A stretch of DNA of 64,000 bases from Athripsodes cinereus (GCA_947579605.1 OX388322.1:3224001-3288000), one strand, 5' to 3'. Shown: positions 8,787 to 23,900, numbered from the stretch's first letter. The notes: a model not told the origin generated them from the letters alone. Numbers and translations are program-made.

Positions 8787-11700
8787 GTGAGTGAAGCCAT
8801 CATTTTAAGTTGTTTATATTACACCCGCTTAATACCAAATTATTATTCTGCTAATTTAACTTACTTACATTTTAATCCACTCAAATTATTGATTGGCTTG
8901 AGACAAAACTTACCGTTTCCGTGAATAACTGGTTATGCAAATCGCTATATATTATTATTATTTTACCTTTGTTGTGCATTTTCGCACTCCGGGGTGCAAT
9001 GTAATATAGGACTTCCTCATTATTTTGAGATAAATTACGACTTTTATGGCCGCTTATTGAAAGATTTATGTACATATCAAGATTTGACGTGTAATTTTGC
9101 AATATGCACAATCAACCGTCATGTTTAAAACTTTACCGGTTCCCAAAAAAGCTCTTGTTTTTTTCTTACGTAAATTTGTCGTCAGGAACGTCGGAAAAGT
9201 AAATTCGTTTCTCAATTTATAGTCAACATATTTCACCATTCTTTACACAATCGAATGTTACGGCCCCAATTCATAAACAAAATATTATATTTTTTAAACT
9301 TCATGCTTTTTTGAGTTAGCCATAAACTCACAAGTAATCAATATGCTTATGTCGTGTATGCGGAATAAGTCGGCAGCGGGATTATGATCAGGGATATCTA
9401 GATTGAATCCGAAACATTAATATAAATAGAAAGACAATTAATATCTGTTAGCTTATGCCTAACCTGTAAAAGGCATAATATATTTATAAACCTTATTACG
9501 TTTAAAACAACATTCTTTTTCTCAGTCGTTCTCAATTCTCAAGATCGTGTACATTATAAAAATATTAAATAATATCTTGAATTTAGCAGTGATGAGTTAG
9601 GCCACCCATTCAGATTTTTAATGGCACGGAAAGTTTATTAATTAATCATTGCATGTACTTAAATCTATTTGTTACCCCACTTGTGAGATACACCATAACA
9701 TAATTTATAAAAAAATTGAAGATATATTGTAGATGTGTTGTCGTTTGGATATCGTTTAAATTACTATCTTCTACTACTATACCATTACGGCATATCACAC
9801 AGGTGGGGTAGCCAGCGAATAAGGTTATATTTTGGGATCGCATTGGCCTTTAGCTGTAATGATCTTTGTAAGAATCATCTTATTGTCAGTAATAATAATA
9901 ATATAATATTTATTTCGAAGAAGAAATTTTACATCTTTTAATTCAGCGGTGAGGTATGTCTCCCATCCTGAATGGCTTTACTTTTATTGACGCGGAGAGA
10001 ACGAGTTGCATGTTAATTATATGTAGTTGTTCCGATGGCTACCCCACTTGTGGGAAATGCCGAGATGATGTGAATGAATGTTTATTTTGTACGTAATATT
10101 CAATTTAAAGTAACTTTTTTAGTGTACAATATTGTGTAGAATTCGGATAAATGGAAGTCCCCACACTTCTGCGGTATCCGGGTGGACGGTGGGTCTCCTT
10201 CGATGTACAATAAATATAAAAAGAATTTCTGAAATGTCAAAATAAAATTGCAATTTTTCTCCGCTATCCACCCGTTTTCGATTGACTTGAGAAATGTCAA
10301 AATTAAAATTATAGTTTTCAAAATTCTTTACATAAGGAAATTGTTTATTTCATTAATTGTATCGGCATTTACTTTGTAACACTTCATTTTAGATTATCAA
10401 ATAAAATAAAATAAATGTTTATTATTTTGTTTTGTGTTACTGTTGAGTATGACTAACGCACGACCGGTTTCGCGGACTCCGAGTTCGCATCATCAGGTGC
10501 TGATCTATCGCGAAACCGGTCGTGCGTTAGTCATACTCAACAGTAACACAAAACAAAATAATAAATATTTATTTTATTTTATTTGATAATTTAAATTGTT
10601 TATTTACTGCGTTAATTTTGTATGTCAGCCGCAGTCTGATTTTTTTTGAAAGATGTATCTGGGTGTTTTCGTTATACAACTTTGTACACCTTTCACAGTA
10701 AGCCAAAAGCTTGTGTCGTGAAAGGGGAGCTTGCCAGCACCTGGGATCGAACCGAACACCTCTTGAGTTTAGTAAAGTTTATATCTTGAGATTAGTAAAA
10801 TTTAAATGAGTTAAGTGACTAAATTTAAAGCTACTTTTTGAAACTCATTTTTCACTTCAAATGTATGTAAAGAAACTTTAGCGTTTATGAAACTGACAGT
10901 TAAAGGTAATGTTCCCAGATACTCCCTTATAAAGCGTTTTATTGTGTTTTATAATGTTCTTTATAAGGTACCATATTATGACCTTTTATCAGTTGCCATT
11001 ATGTATCGATAGTTCATGTATTGTTAATACTGTATAGGAAGCTCCCAATGATTCTACTACTTACTATGCTATTAAAGAGACCTTTATTTTTTATGGAACC
11101 GGCCGTCAGGATATTTCGTTGTTACTTACTTACTTTACTTTTCGGATCCGGACTTTAGATTTTGCCACTCCAGTATTCAGCGACGTATATCGCCCTGTCA
11201 TTCGCCATCAATATTCAACCATTTCGTTGTTGAATTGAATATTATGTTAAATTGTCTCTTATGTGATTATTATGTACACCTGTCTTTCACGGCTACTGCG
11301 ACTACTACCATACCATCACGGCATATCCCACAAGTGGGTTAGCCAGTGGACTTCTGCATGTTATAAATATACCAGTCGTCTTCTACATATCAATAAAAAT
11401 AGAACATTCAGGATAGGTGGCACGGCTCATCATTGAATGGTAGATGGTAATTGACTTAACCGTGAGGTTTTACAAACTTCTGCCTTTTACAAGAGACTCG
11501 AAAACTTACAGAATAGAGTGGGAGATAAGGGAAGGTTTTAATAAGATGTACATGAATGATAGGATAATATGAATCACTGAAACGTCAGAGACATGTACTA
11601 CTGTAATACCCCTGTTTTTGTTTACATCCAATCCGCGATTGTGCTTCTTACTTTTGTACCAGCACCAATACATTGTTTCGGTGTCTTTTTCTTCGATTGT

Positions 11701-14700
11701 ACGTTCGCAAACCACCTCAGATAGATCTAACCGCCTACAATCTTAGAAGAGATTTCCTCTGTAATAAAATGTCGACCATCTTAAAATATTTACGAGTTTT
11801 ATATCAGTAACGCTTGGTCGTTTTATCATACATACCTACATGACACTGTAGGGTAGGTATGAAGTAGATATATTATAATAATATTCTGTATTCAATAGTT
11901 TTAGCTATGTACTGTAGTTAGCTCTTGTCCTGTGTTTGGTTGGGGTGGATTTACGACTTTTTTATGGCTTTCCACTGAAAAGTGATGACTGGGGAGTAGG
12001 GTGCGCCACTCAGCTGAATTTCATACTGTATGTACTGGTATAGTCTCAGCACAGCTATTGGTTCGCAGCATGATTGTGATATTGTATGATATGTGTGTGC
12101 GTTTTTAGGGTTTATTGGGGTGTTTGGTAATGCGCTTGTTGCAAATTTCGACTTTGCTCAGGAAATAATTAAGAGAGCAGCTTATCTGTTTCTTCTGAAA
12201 CTCTTTTGTCTCAAATATTAAATAATCACTCGTGAAATAGTGTTCTTAAACGAACAAATTCCTCAGTGCTCATTTTTCCACACCAATCATGTATATTTTG
12301 GAGTCGGACATCCAATACCATTCTGAAACTCTATCTTGGCTTTAATGATCGGACGGAGTGATCTAAATGTTTCTCCATGGAGCACACAATTCAAGAAGGT
12401 TAAGTATTGAAAAACGAAAAATTGATGTTGAAAAACGCTAGTGTTGTTCATTCAGATGCTACATATAAAATCACATAAAAAGATGCTACATACAAAGATT
12501 AATTATTTGAACAAGATTAAAAATTTAGCTTTCACAAGTTTCATTAAAATTAGCTCACGGTTTGCTGGTCATTTATTTATTTTGCTGGACAAATAATCAT
12601 TATGCCGGTCAAATAATAATTTTGCCGGTAGATTAAATTTAGAGTTTTACAATATCATATTATTTGCAATAGAAATATACTTAATATTATTCCGGTATTA
12701 TATAAATGATCATCAAATAATATTTTTGATCCTAGTCACCGACCATCAGAAAAATAAAACGATAATCAAAAAAGTAAAATTAACACCAAAACAATACCAC
12801 CAAATATTTCATATTCCGATCATCAAAATATAAAATAAATATCATCAAATAAATAAAACTAACATCAAAATTATTACCTACAAATATTAAATTCCGATCG
12901 TCAAAATATTTCGGTATGACCACCAAAAAATACATTTGACCATAAAATAAATAGATTGATTGCCAAAATAGTAGATTGATCGCCAAATTTGTTATTATAA
13001 TAACAAAAATCCTTCATAATATTTAAGTAAATTCATTAGAAAGTCTCTTTCTTCACTATCGTGATTTTTTTAAGAATGCTTTAAATGACATGACCCTTTT
13101 TATTATTTCACTATTCACGACTACAATAATAATATTTGAATACTCAAACCCGTTGCAGATGCACTATTATCGGAACTATGATACTTGAGCGGCCCCACCC
13201 GTATTCGAGTATTTTTTCCATAGAAACTTAAGGAAATTTATGTTCGAACCATAGATTTTTATATATAATACCTAGATGGAGTACTCGTATGTATTTTCAT
13301 TATAATAAAGTGAAGCACCATTTTTCGGTACTTTTGACAGATCGGTTGGCGAAAAGAAGTGCGCTAAATCGCTTAAAACGTCGACAAGAACTTCAAAAAA
13401 TGTCCAATTACGTTTTTATAAATGTAAAAATGATATATTTTTATAAAAATGCGAGAAATACTTCATAAAATGTAGGAAACACCACACGCTTTCGCCAACC
13501 GTTCTGTCAAAAATTCATCGATTTTTTGCCTCACTTTTGTAAATGAGTCAGGGTTCTAGGTTTTGTATGGAATTCTGTGGTTCGAACTAGATTTTATTTT
13601 CGCCGGTTTTATTTTATTTTTGCCGGCAAAAATAAAATAAAACCGGCAAAAATAAAATAAAACCGGCGAAAATAAAATCTAATTCGAACATAAATTGGCT
13701 CCACCCGTTGTCGAGTATTTTTTCCATAAAAAAAGTAATGTGTACGAAACTGTAGGAAATTTATATTGGTACTAGATTTTATTTTTGCCGGTTTTATTTC
13801 GAATATAAATTGTCTCCACCCGTTGTCGAGTATTTTTTTTCTATAGAAAAGTAATTTGTACAAAACTGTAAGAAATTTATATTGGAATCAGATTTTATTA
13901 TTGCCGGCAAATGTTTTATTGTTTTGGATTCAATTTAGAAATATTTGAGGATCACGATTTGATGATCAATCTACTATTTTGGCGATCATATTGAATTATT
14001 TGGTTACAATATTTTATTTTTTAGGGTTCAATTTAGAATTATTTGAGGATCACGATTTGATGATCAATCTACTATTTTGGCAATCATATTGAATTATTTG
14101 GTGACGATTTTGGTATATTTTTGATGATCACTTAAATACAAGCCATATTATTCTCGCTGGGCATAAGTAGCATAATTATCAACATGATATATTTGTCGGC
14201 AGAATACATTTTTCTGCTGAACAATCAATATTATGCTGATCGTTTAAATGATAGCCTTTGTTAAATCACAATGACGCTCCAAACATTCAACATTCTGCTT
14301 GATCGAAGTTAGCCCGATTGTTGAAATTTAGTTTCATTTTAAAGGAGTATGTAAGGACAGATCTATGTGGCGTTCCGTTCCCTCTGCCTACCCCACTTGG
14401 GACACGGTGTGAGGGTATAGTATAGATGTGGAGGAAGCAAGGAAAACTGGCGTGGTTTTTGTCCTTTCCACCCATACTGCAAAGAATGGATTGTTTGTTA
14501 ATTTTAAGACTATTTTATTTCAGAAGTAAATGCGTACGCGTATCTGTTTTTTTTTAATTCTGAGTTTTGTTAAGGACTATTGTGTATTGAATGAATCGCG
14601 TCGTTCTTACGTGAGGGTGGAATATTTTTACATTGAAGATTGTATTCTATACCCACTGCGATCCCACGGGGCATACTAGAGATTTTGAATGTGAGATAAT

Positions 14701-17700
14701 AATAATATACTCATATCACTTTCAAATACTACAGCTAGCTACTTATCTTCTTTGTCACAATAGAAAGAAATCTAGAATTTAATAGTCATGGATGTTTTCA
14801 TTCCATTGTATCGCATTCGCGTTTTCGAGGGACGAAAAAGAAATAAAACGATAGCAATGACTTAAATATAGACTGGAAATTTCAAGGAAAAATTTGTAAT
14901 GCGACCAATCAAATTTTGCGATCAATATAGTTGGAAGACATAACATTTTAGCGATAAACCCGCCCTCTGTACATTGAATTGTATAACTGATATTTTATGA
15001 TACTTTGTTTTGATCTCTAATATGTACAGTGAAGAATAAAATAAATATATATATTTTTATGTCAATCAGTTTTAAACGAGCCTCAGTTCAAAAATATACG
15101 GTTCATATTTCTCTCGAGCCCTTCGTCGAAGACGCATTTATAAAAGTATGTTAATTTTGTTGATTCATAATATCTTTTGTGTTGCAAGATTGAAGGATAT
15201 TCGTTGTTTTTGTATTGGTTTGACAGGTATATATGACAACCGATGAGTAGAAAAGAGACCATTTCCATCTTAATGTTATGGAGTGAAATGGTTTTTAATT
15301 TTGCAACATAATTTTACAAGAAATTGGTACTGCGTTACCAGCCGATTAATTCTAACTAGCGGTAGATTTTCTATTAAAAATATGTAAGACGTACGGGGAT
15401 ATATTGTAAAATGAAAATTCACATAAAAAAATTGACTAAGGAATTTTTTTAGTCAGAAAGCACATTCAAAACGTCTCAGTGCCAGTCGAATAAGCTCTTC
15501 CGTGTCATAGTTGGAAGGATAAAATATTGTTTATATACAAGAATGTAATTTCTTCCTCCACAGCTTTGACACACTGCGACGATGTCGTGGTGGTCTTCAC
15601 AAGTAAACCTGCCGCACCAGAACTGCCGGTTCTTGAGGGTAGACCGGTGGAGCTGACCTGCGCCACCAACCACCCGGCAACCATTCGGTGGACGTTAAAT
15701 GGTAAGTTAATTTATTGTAGCCACATTTTTTTCCGTGTCGATATTTTCGAACTGATTTTACAAACTCTCTATACCAATAAAATTATCACACTACTGAAAA
15801 AAGTGTATGCACCGTTTTAAATTGGGAAATGTCAAATTTGTAATTTTGTTTATTACCCAGGTGTTGAAATAGTCAGCACGGCTCGTCGTCTGGTCACACA
15901 GACCAGTCCCAGCTCTTCCAGATTGCGCATCACAAGGGTGGACAGAGTGGCGGACGGTGGCGCCGTGGGATGCGAAACAGACGTATCCTCGTCAGGAAAA
16001 GATCCAGTGAAGAGTCTTACCACTCAACTGGACATAACATGTAAGTTTTTCGAAATCATTTTACTAAAATACTTTAGTGATATACATGCAGTGGTTCCTC
16101 GTTAACATGTTCATGGAAATTGATACCTGACAGTGATATTTTCACCACACATACTAATTATAAACGCTCTTAAATGTCTTACGATCGTTCTCTTACTTTT
16201 CTTTGATTTAATTGTGATAACAAAACCTATTTTGTAAACATTGTAAATGCAAGTTATAGTGTATAGTATAATGGTAAAAACAATAAATGTAAACTTGTAT
16301 TATTGAACTTTTAAAGCCTGGTTCCGTATATTTTTGAATAAATAAACATAATTAGTTCATCTTCTCTAGGGTCCGCCTAATCCTCTATTTTATTCTGTCT
16401 ATTTATCTATAACCTGACGCCGTATCCCAAGTGGAGTATTCAGAGAGAACGGAATGCCATTTAGATCTATCTTTACATACTTCTTTCGTTTTCTCCACTT
16501 ACATGCAATTTCTCATACAGGTACGTAGAATTTCTTACTCAACACGCTTCCGTTCTTTAGAATTGGATTCACGTGGTTGAGCCGCGTAGATCTCGAACGT
16601 TCGCGCTTTATCGCACCCTCTCTTTCAGGTAAATAAAACCTCTTCGTCATCCTTTCATAGTCCATTCCCTACACAGTACACACGTACAAAACATCGCAAC
16701 TTACATACACGCATTCTATCCACATCACTCCACTCACATCCATTCATTCTCATTTACTCATTTATTCTTTCCCATGATCGAGGACATTGATTTGGCACTT
16801 GGAATCGTGGAAACTTTTATTTTAGGGAAAATAGAACTCTCAATTCTCATAAATCTTATAAGTAATATTTCGGTTTTGTTACCCCACCAAGATGTTCTCT
16901 GCGTTAGTATTGTTCGATTTTCCTTGTATGTATGTAATAACGTATCACGCCAGCTGTGCTCAGAACACGTGTACCTCTACATATGTACGTATATAGTAGT
17001 ACGTACAACTTATATGTTATATAAGTACATATAAACGCGTACCTTTGTAGTATGTGTTGAGATCCATATCCTAAATCGGCGTTTTTCTTCAATTTGAAAA
17101 CTGATCAAATTGAAAATTTCATTTCTCGGTGAAGTTCCTTAATATAATAAATATGTCTTCTACTCTTTTCTGTAGGTTTTAAAGTGTCCTGTAAAACGCA
17201 CGCACTCGTAACGTTACGAATGTAGGTATAAACTATCGACATTTTATTGGGTTAGTGGGAAGATATCGCGTCTCTGCGATAAACTCGCCAATTGTGCAAA
17301 ATTATTTGTTTATACCATGTTATAATCTTATTATTTTTGTCTAAATATTTTGTACAATAAAGTTGATTATTATTTTCAGTTTGGCAGTGATAAGGTATTA
17401 AATGCCTATTTTAAACGTCTCAGTTTGTTGTAGCACATAAATGATGACTTGTGTGTTTATTACATGAAGATAATCCACTGGTAAATTCTCTTGTGGGAGA
17501 TGTTGTGGTGGAATAGATAGAGAAACCTTATTTGGCTTTGCCATTTTTAAGTATTTTTGCAGAAGATATTTCTCCACCTCGTGGAGTTCCCGGTAAATAA
17601 TAGGTCCCCCCGTATTAGACAATTAACATCTACAATTCAGCGTTGAGGCATGCCACCCATCCTGAATTATTTATTTTTATCGAAACGTAGGAGACTGTAT

Positions 17701-17858
17701 ACACTTTATCACACTCAGTTTGACATAGTATTTTTTTGTGAAAATTCTATCGATTTATATTTTATATGCCATTAATATTGTGAAATTTCCTTTTTCGGGA
17801 TTTGATCCCAACACAAATAAATAAGTCAGGAAGCTTGCACAGAATACGGACATAGTAC

Positions 17859-17909
<51 letters not shown>

Positions 17910-20900
17910 GTATTGTTATTCTTTTCTTACTCTCATGCATGCACTGTATAACATAACATATAGGTACCTATAAATAATATCGTGGGCTCAATACTATAAC
18001 TAGACATCTCAAAATCAATAGTTTTGAGATAATGGATAAATCATGACGTGAAACTTAGAAGGATAAGAATTAATATAATTATGTATTATTGAACATTTTG
18101 ATTACAGTACAAGAAAACCTTTTGGTCTCCTATCGTGTCGGTCAGCAAACGATAAAAATAACAAAACATTAAAACCTATAATCCCATTCCCTACCACGAC
18201 CTTTCTTGCAGCTCCCCACAGGTGAGTTCGCTCCACGAATTCCTCCCAGTGACACTGTCTGGGAGCCATTGGACATGTCAGGAGGTGCCCAGTGTTTTAT
18301 TCCTCTCCACAGTCACACACCATGCTCTCAGCCAAACCCCATCTCTGAAGGTTGTTCCTAGTGCGTTCTACCCCTGTTCTGATCCTGTTGAGGGTTTTCC
18401 ACCTTGGCCATGGTAGGTCATGGCCCGGAGGCAGAGCTTCCACTGGGCTGATAAATATTGTCCCTTGTGTATTCTCCGCTGTGTCTTTCCACAGGCGCAC
18501 CTTTTAATTAATAATTATTGCAAGAAATAACTCAAACGTTAAAGGCAGACATCGGGAATACATAACTCAAAACCATAAAAATTTGAGATGTGTAGTTCTA
18601 GTATTGAGTCCAGGATATTATATCCTTACGGATGCATGTTGAACTTACCGCCCTTTCGGAAGTACATTTGGTACGAAAGAGAGAGGTACCTGGAGAGAGT
18701 GAATAGGGAACTAGGTACTAAAAATGCATATCCGGTAAATTTCCGGTATTTGGTTTAGCTCTACTATCCGCTGGTTACCGAATATAATGCGTATTGCGTA
18801 CCGATCAGTTTCAGATTGCATTCCGAAAATTTTATTACATTAATGTAATAATTATATCGAGTGATAATCAATTTTTCCTAAATCACTCGCAAACTAGGGG
18901 ATGGCTTTTTTTTTTTTTTTTAAAAAAGATATATCTGGATTTTGTTTGTTATAAACCCAAATACAACCTTATAGACCTTTCACATTAAGCTACTAAAAGC
19001 TTGTGTCGTGAAAGGGGAGTTTGCCGGTACCTGGTATCGAACCACGGACCCCTTGTTTACGCGGCCGAGACTCTACCTCCAGGCTACCGACGAACTCTAA
19101 AGTTTTAAAACTCTTTAGAAGAGTATTATAGAATAATCGATGTACGTACATGCCACCCTTTCCGCGCTGTAAACACACTCTTGATGGGTTGCATACCTCA
19201 CCGCTGAATTGAAAATACAGTGGAACCTCTCATAACGAGTTTAATTCGTTCCAGACTCTTACTCGTTATGCGAAACACTCGTTATGCGAAACATTTTATT
19301 CTATAGAAATCAATGTAAAATACAATAATGCGTTCCATGCCGAAAAAAAGTATTCTTGGAGTACTTAATGATTTTTTTTAATTAACGTTTATTCAATTTA
19401 AATTACTTATAAAAGAATTTAGCAACTTGTAATACAATTTAGATTAGGAAAAAAAACGTACCTACCTAAATAAAAATATTAATTTATGACAAATAATTAA
19501 CCATTTTTAACTAGAAAACTAACCGTAAACGGAACCGTTTCGCAGACATTCTTGACACTCCCTTTGAAGCATCCATCTTCTTAATTTTATCTTTGTTCTT
19601 GAGAATAGTGCAGATCGTTGTAGTTGACCGATAGTACGTGCGCGCTAGATATGTCACGCTCCTACCTTGTTCTCGCTTTTCAATGATTTTTATCTTTCAT
19701 TTCAACAGTTATTTTTATTCTCTTCTGGCTGTCTTCTTGTGTTTTTTTCTTCGGGGACAATTTTGAACGGATTATAATACTTTACACTAATAATATCAAT
19801 ACAAATTTTGGAAGAATGGGTGATCACATGCAAAACCAAGACGCTAACGGAGCGAGTGCTAAACACAGACTGATGTAGTGGTGCGGAAGTCCCGGCCCAC
19901 AAGGTCACAAGTGAATGTCGTGAAAAAGGGACTTTCCCTTTCTCTGTAACTCGTTATGCGAAACATCGCTCGTTATGGGAGCAACTTTTTCAAATTTGTT
20001 TTTGCTCGTTATGCGAATTACTCGTTATGAGAGGTTCCACTGTATTACTTATTTACTATAACATCACGGGAATTCCCACGAGTGGAGTAACCAGCAAACC
20101 GTCCGCTTGCTAAAAACATGCAAGCCGTCTTCTCTGTGCCAATTAAAAATGAAGAGATCCAGGATGAGTGGCATACTTCGCTAAATTTAAGATTGTATCT
20201 TCTTTACATTTTGGTGTAAAACATTTCGTGGTTAGATGGAAAAATCACTTGATAGTGATAATCTCGCCACTGCATATCGTCCTAGTCCGTCCTGTTACAT
20301 AATGATGATGTGTAAAAAGAATAAATAAAAACTAAAATTGTTTTGAAATATTGAAGTTCATTGGATTTAGAATCAAATTTAACTAAATTAAGGGTTAGAC
20401 CGGACAGATGTCGCCCTAAAGGCATATTGGATTATTGCGCTTTAGAATCCGTTGTCCAATATCCGGCCAAATCATATCCGTTTTATTACTGTGAGATACT
20501 ACTTCGGTCATAATATTTACTACTCATTCACGTACGTAGTAGACAGTAGGGCAGGCAGCTGCTCTCGGTATCTTTCCTTCTTCCTTATACTAACTTATTA
20601 TTCTTATCACGTAGATACGGCAACGTGGCCCGGCTCGGCGCGGCGGTAGGTCGTCTGTTGGACTACCTACTATACAGTACGGGTACTCTGTCAGAAGATG
20701 CCCGTCCTGCTAAGCCTCGCCGTGATGGCACTGCTTATTTACGACAGCTACTACTGGTGCGTTCGAGCGAGCAAAGTGTTTGCTACCGTTTTTGGAGTAA
20801 ATTCACCTATAATATGATCGTCTATGTATCTCTATTTGGGTAGACTGCGAGAATACATTCTTTGATTCTCCCACACTCATACAATGAGGAATTATTGTAC

Positions 20901-23900
20901 CGAGTTGATAGTTTTTTTTTTATTTTCAACGTAGATACCTACTGATGCGTAAATAACGAATTTGAATATTTTTTTCAGGACATTATTGTCAGTTACTAAA
21001 AAATTACCCAAAAAATGGCCTCTTTCCGATAGTCGTTAATTAATTAATCCACTGTAATAAATTATTCTCTTTCCTTGATTTTAAGTGTCCTGTTAAAAGC
21101 AGGTATTCATACCTTATCTATATACTCTTCTACATGCGTTATACACAAACACTTCTCACCTTATTCGGTAGCGTCCCAGATGGGACTACCAAATAGAGAC
21201 AATGCACCTGTCAATTAACGTTGACAGTTCGCTCCACAGATGTACAATGTGTGAATAGTTCACTAATGTTCATACACTACACCACCCATTCTGGATGTCT
21301 TAACTTTTATTGGTACAGGGAGGACAACTTGCATGTCTGTTACGTATAGTTGGTCCTCTGGCTACCCCACTTGTAGCAAATGCCGTGTTAGTAGTCTGTA
21401 TGTATGTACGTACAACGTGTTTTGTTTTCGTGTAAGTGTTTGTTTACTGACATGTTTTTGTTGTTGGTTTGTTATCGCATCAGTCAATAATATGTAGTAT
21501 AAACGGGTCGGTTATATGTAAGTTTACCCATCCGTCCATCCACTCCTCATCGTTCGGCCGTGAGAGACGTCAACAAAAAAATATACTACTTAGACGTTGT
21601 ATTCAGAAATAATAAAAGAGCACAGTGAGGGGGAGTTAACTCTGGAGTGTGCAACGGTACTCTCTATACCTACACTACATACACTACCTACTAACTAACT
21701 GCCTATCCTGTAAGTAGGTACTGAAGACTTCTTTATCATCCTTGTATAAATATTTTAATAAGTTCGTGTGTGTGTGTATCCTTCTGTAGATACATTTGCC
21801 AGACAAGTAACGAGGACACCAATATTATTTTATTTTATTTGTGAATAAGCTCAGTTTTGAGTTCGTATGAAGCGAATTACTTATCTGGTAAACTTCTGTG
21901 GAAAAAAATATGCTTTCTATAAAAAAAAAAAACTTCACATTTGATACCCCACACGTCCATGAAAAAAAAATGGTTTTAAAGAATTCCAAAAAAGTGACAC
22001 ATCTTCCTCGAAAGTATTCCTACCTGGCGTCAATGGGTTCAGAAATTAGCCGACTTTTTAAGTTTTTTTGATAGCCGGCCTTACGCAGGACTGCGGGTTT
22101 AAAAGTTAGCACAGAATACACACCACTTACCAGAGTGACGACTGCTTACTTCGCTTCTTCTCTCTCTCCCCCCCCGCCTATTTAGTCCACTAACTATTAA
22201 CTAAACCGTACTTTGCTACTTACTTAACAAACAGGAAGAGTATCATGTTTATTTTATTATTTGGCTTGTATTTAGTTTTTTCAATTCAGCGATGAGGTAT
22301 TATGCAACTCGCCTTAAACGCCTTATTTTTTATGACACGTAGAGTGCAAATTGCAAACTATATTAATAATATCTTGAGTCGACGTTTATTTTAGAAAACA
22401 CAATTGCTTTTAGTTTTACTTAATCTTTAATTGAATAGTGACCTGGTTTCGACTTATAAAGTCATTGTCAAACTAATCAATTTATCAGTGTAATAATTAG
22501 TTAGACAATTACTTTATAAGTCGAAACCAGGTCACTATTCAATTAAAGATTAAGTAAAACTAAAAGCAATTGTGATTTCTTTCATATAAAAATATATATA
22601 TTAATAATGTCAATGGAGAAAAATACCACCTACTCCAACTGATATTAAAGGGGAAAATTGAAGGACGCCGAGGTCCCGGTAGGAGACAGATGTCCTGGCT
22701 GCGAAACATAAGGGAGTGGGCCAGCATCCGAAGTGTGGAAAAGCTGTTCCGAGCAGCGCAGGACAGGGACGAGTGCGCCGAGGTGATCGCCAACGTTGGG
22801 GGGACCCGACAAGGCACTTGAAGAAGAAGAAGAATAATGTTACTAGCGGGTGTTCATAAAATTCCACGTACAAGACAATTGACACCTACGATTCGGCGGT
22901 GAGGCGTGGCATCCATCCTGAATTTCTTGTCTTTTACTGTCACGGACAAAAACGTTGTGCATATTTTATTACATGCATTTAGTGCCGCTTGGTGTGCCGC
23001 TTGTGGGATTTGCCGTGACGGCATAGTAGTAATGGAAATTGAAATAAGCGTTTCGCTTTCTGATTGCTGTGGTTTAAGCAAACACTAGAGTTGACTAGAG
23101 AGACGTCTTTCGAATCAGGTCAAATAGATAATGCCCCGTGTCACATAATTCCTGGTGTACATAATATGTATGATCCGTTTCTCATCAAGTTCAAAACCGG
23201 CTGTTTCTACTGGCTTATTTATTCAATACACATAAACGGTTCAAGCCTTTTATAATACTGTACATTACAATCTTACAATTTCATGGTAAACTTATAAAAA
23301 AAAAAACGATAAATCTTACAAATATTTTAACTCAGTACAATGATAAGCCAGTAATTCAAAAAGTAAATATTAATTAAGTCAGATCACAAATACTTGATTT
23401 TTTTTTAAAATATCATCTCTGTTTAATTAACATTACTGTTTGTGGTATTGTCCATAATTATGTAGATATAATTGATAGAACCACTTAACATATTTTTTTA
23501 TCTATTGACGAACATAATAAATCCAGCAGACATTCCTAGCTATTAGTATTGTTCAGAATCTGACTATTCGTTCTTATGTATTCGTTCTTCAACTTAACTC
23601 GAAGAACTAAATCCTCAATGCCAAATCTGTTCGGTCTTTTTCGTTCTTTTGGGAAAAATTACATTAAAGTACTATATTTTCAAAGAAACTAAGGTTTAAC
23701 ATCGCGTGGCAAATAAACACGAACGAGATTTAAATCTTCGTGTGTGTGTTTTTTTTGGAAAAAAAACCTTAAGATACTCTATTTTCAAAGATACTAAGGT
23801 TTCATATTGCGTGTCAAACGTTGAGAACGAGATTCTTGGATTTAAATCTACGTGTTATTATTTTGGAAAAAACGCCATTGGAGTATTCTATTTTCAAAGG

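Noticed and set aside
15476..15673. Antisense open frame over off-track exon 2
   Set aside because: The plus strand explains the region with an Ig domain and proper splice sites; the antisense frame has no motif.
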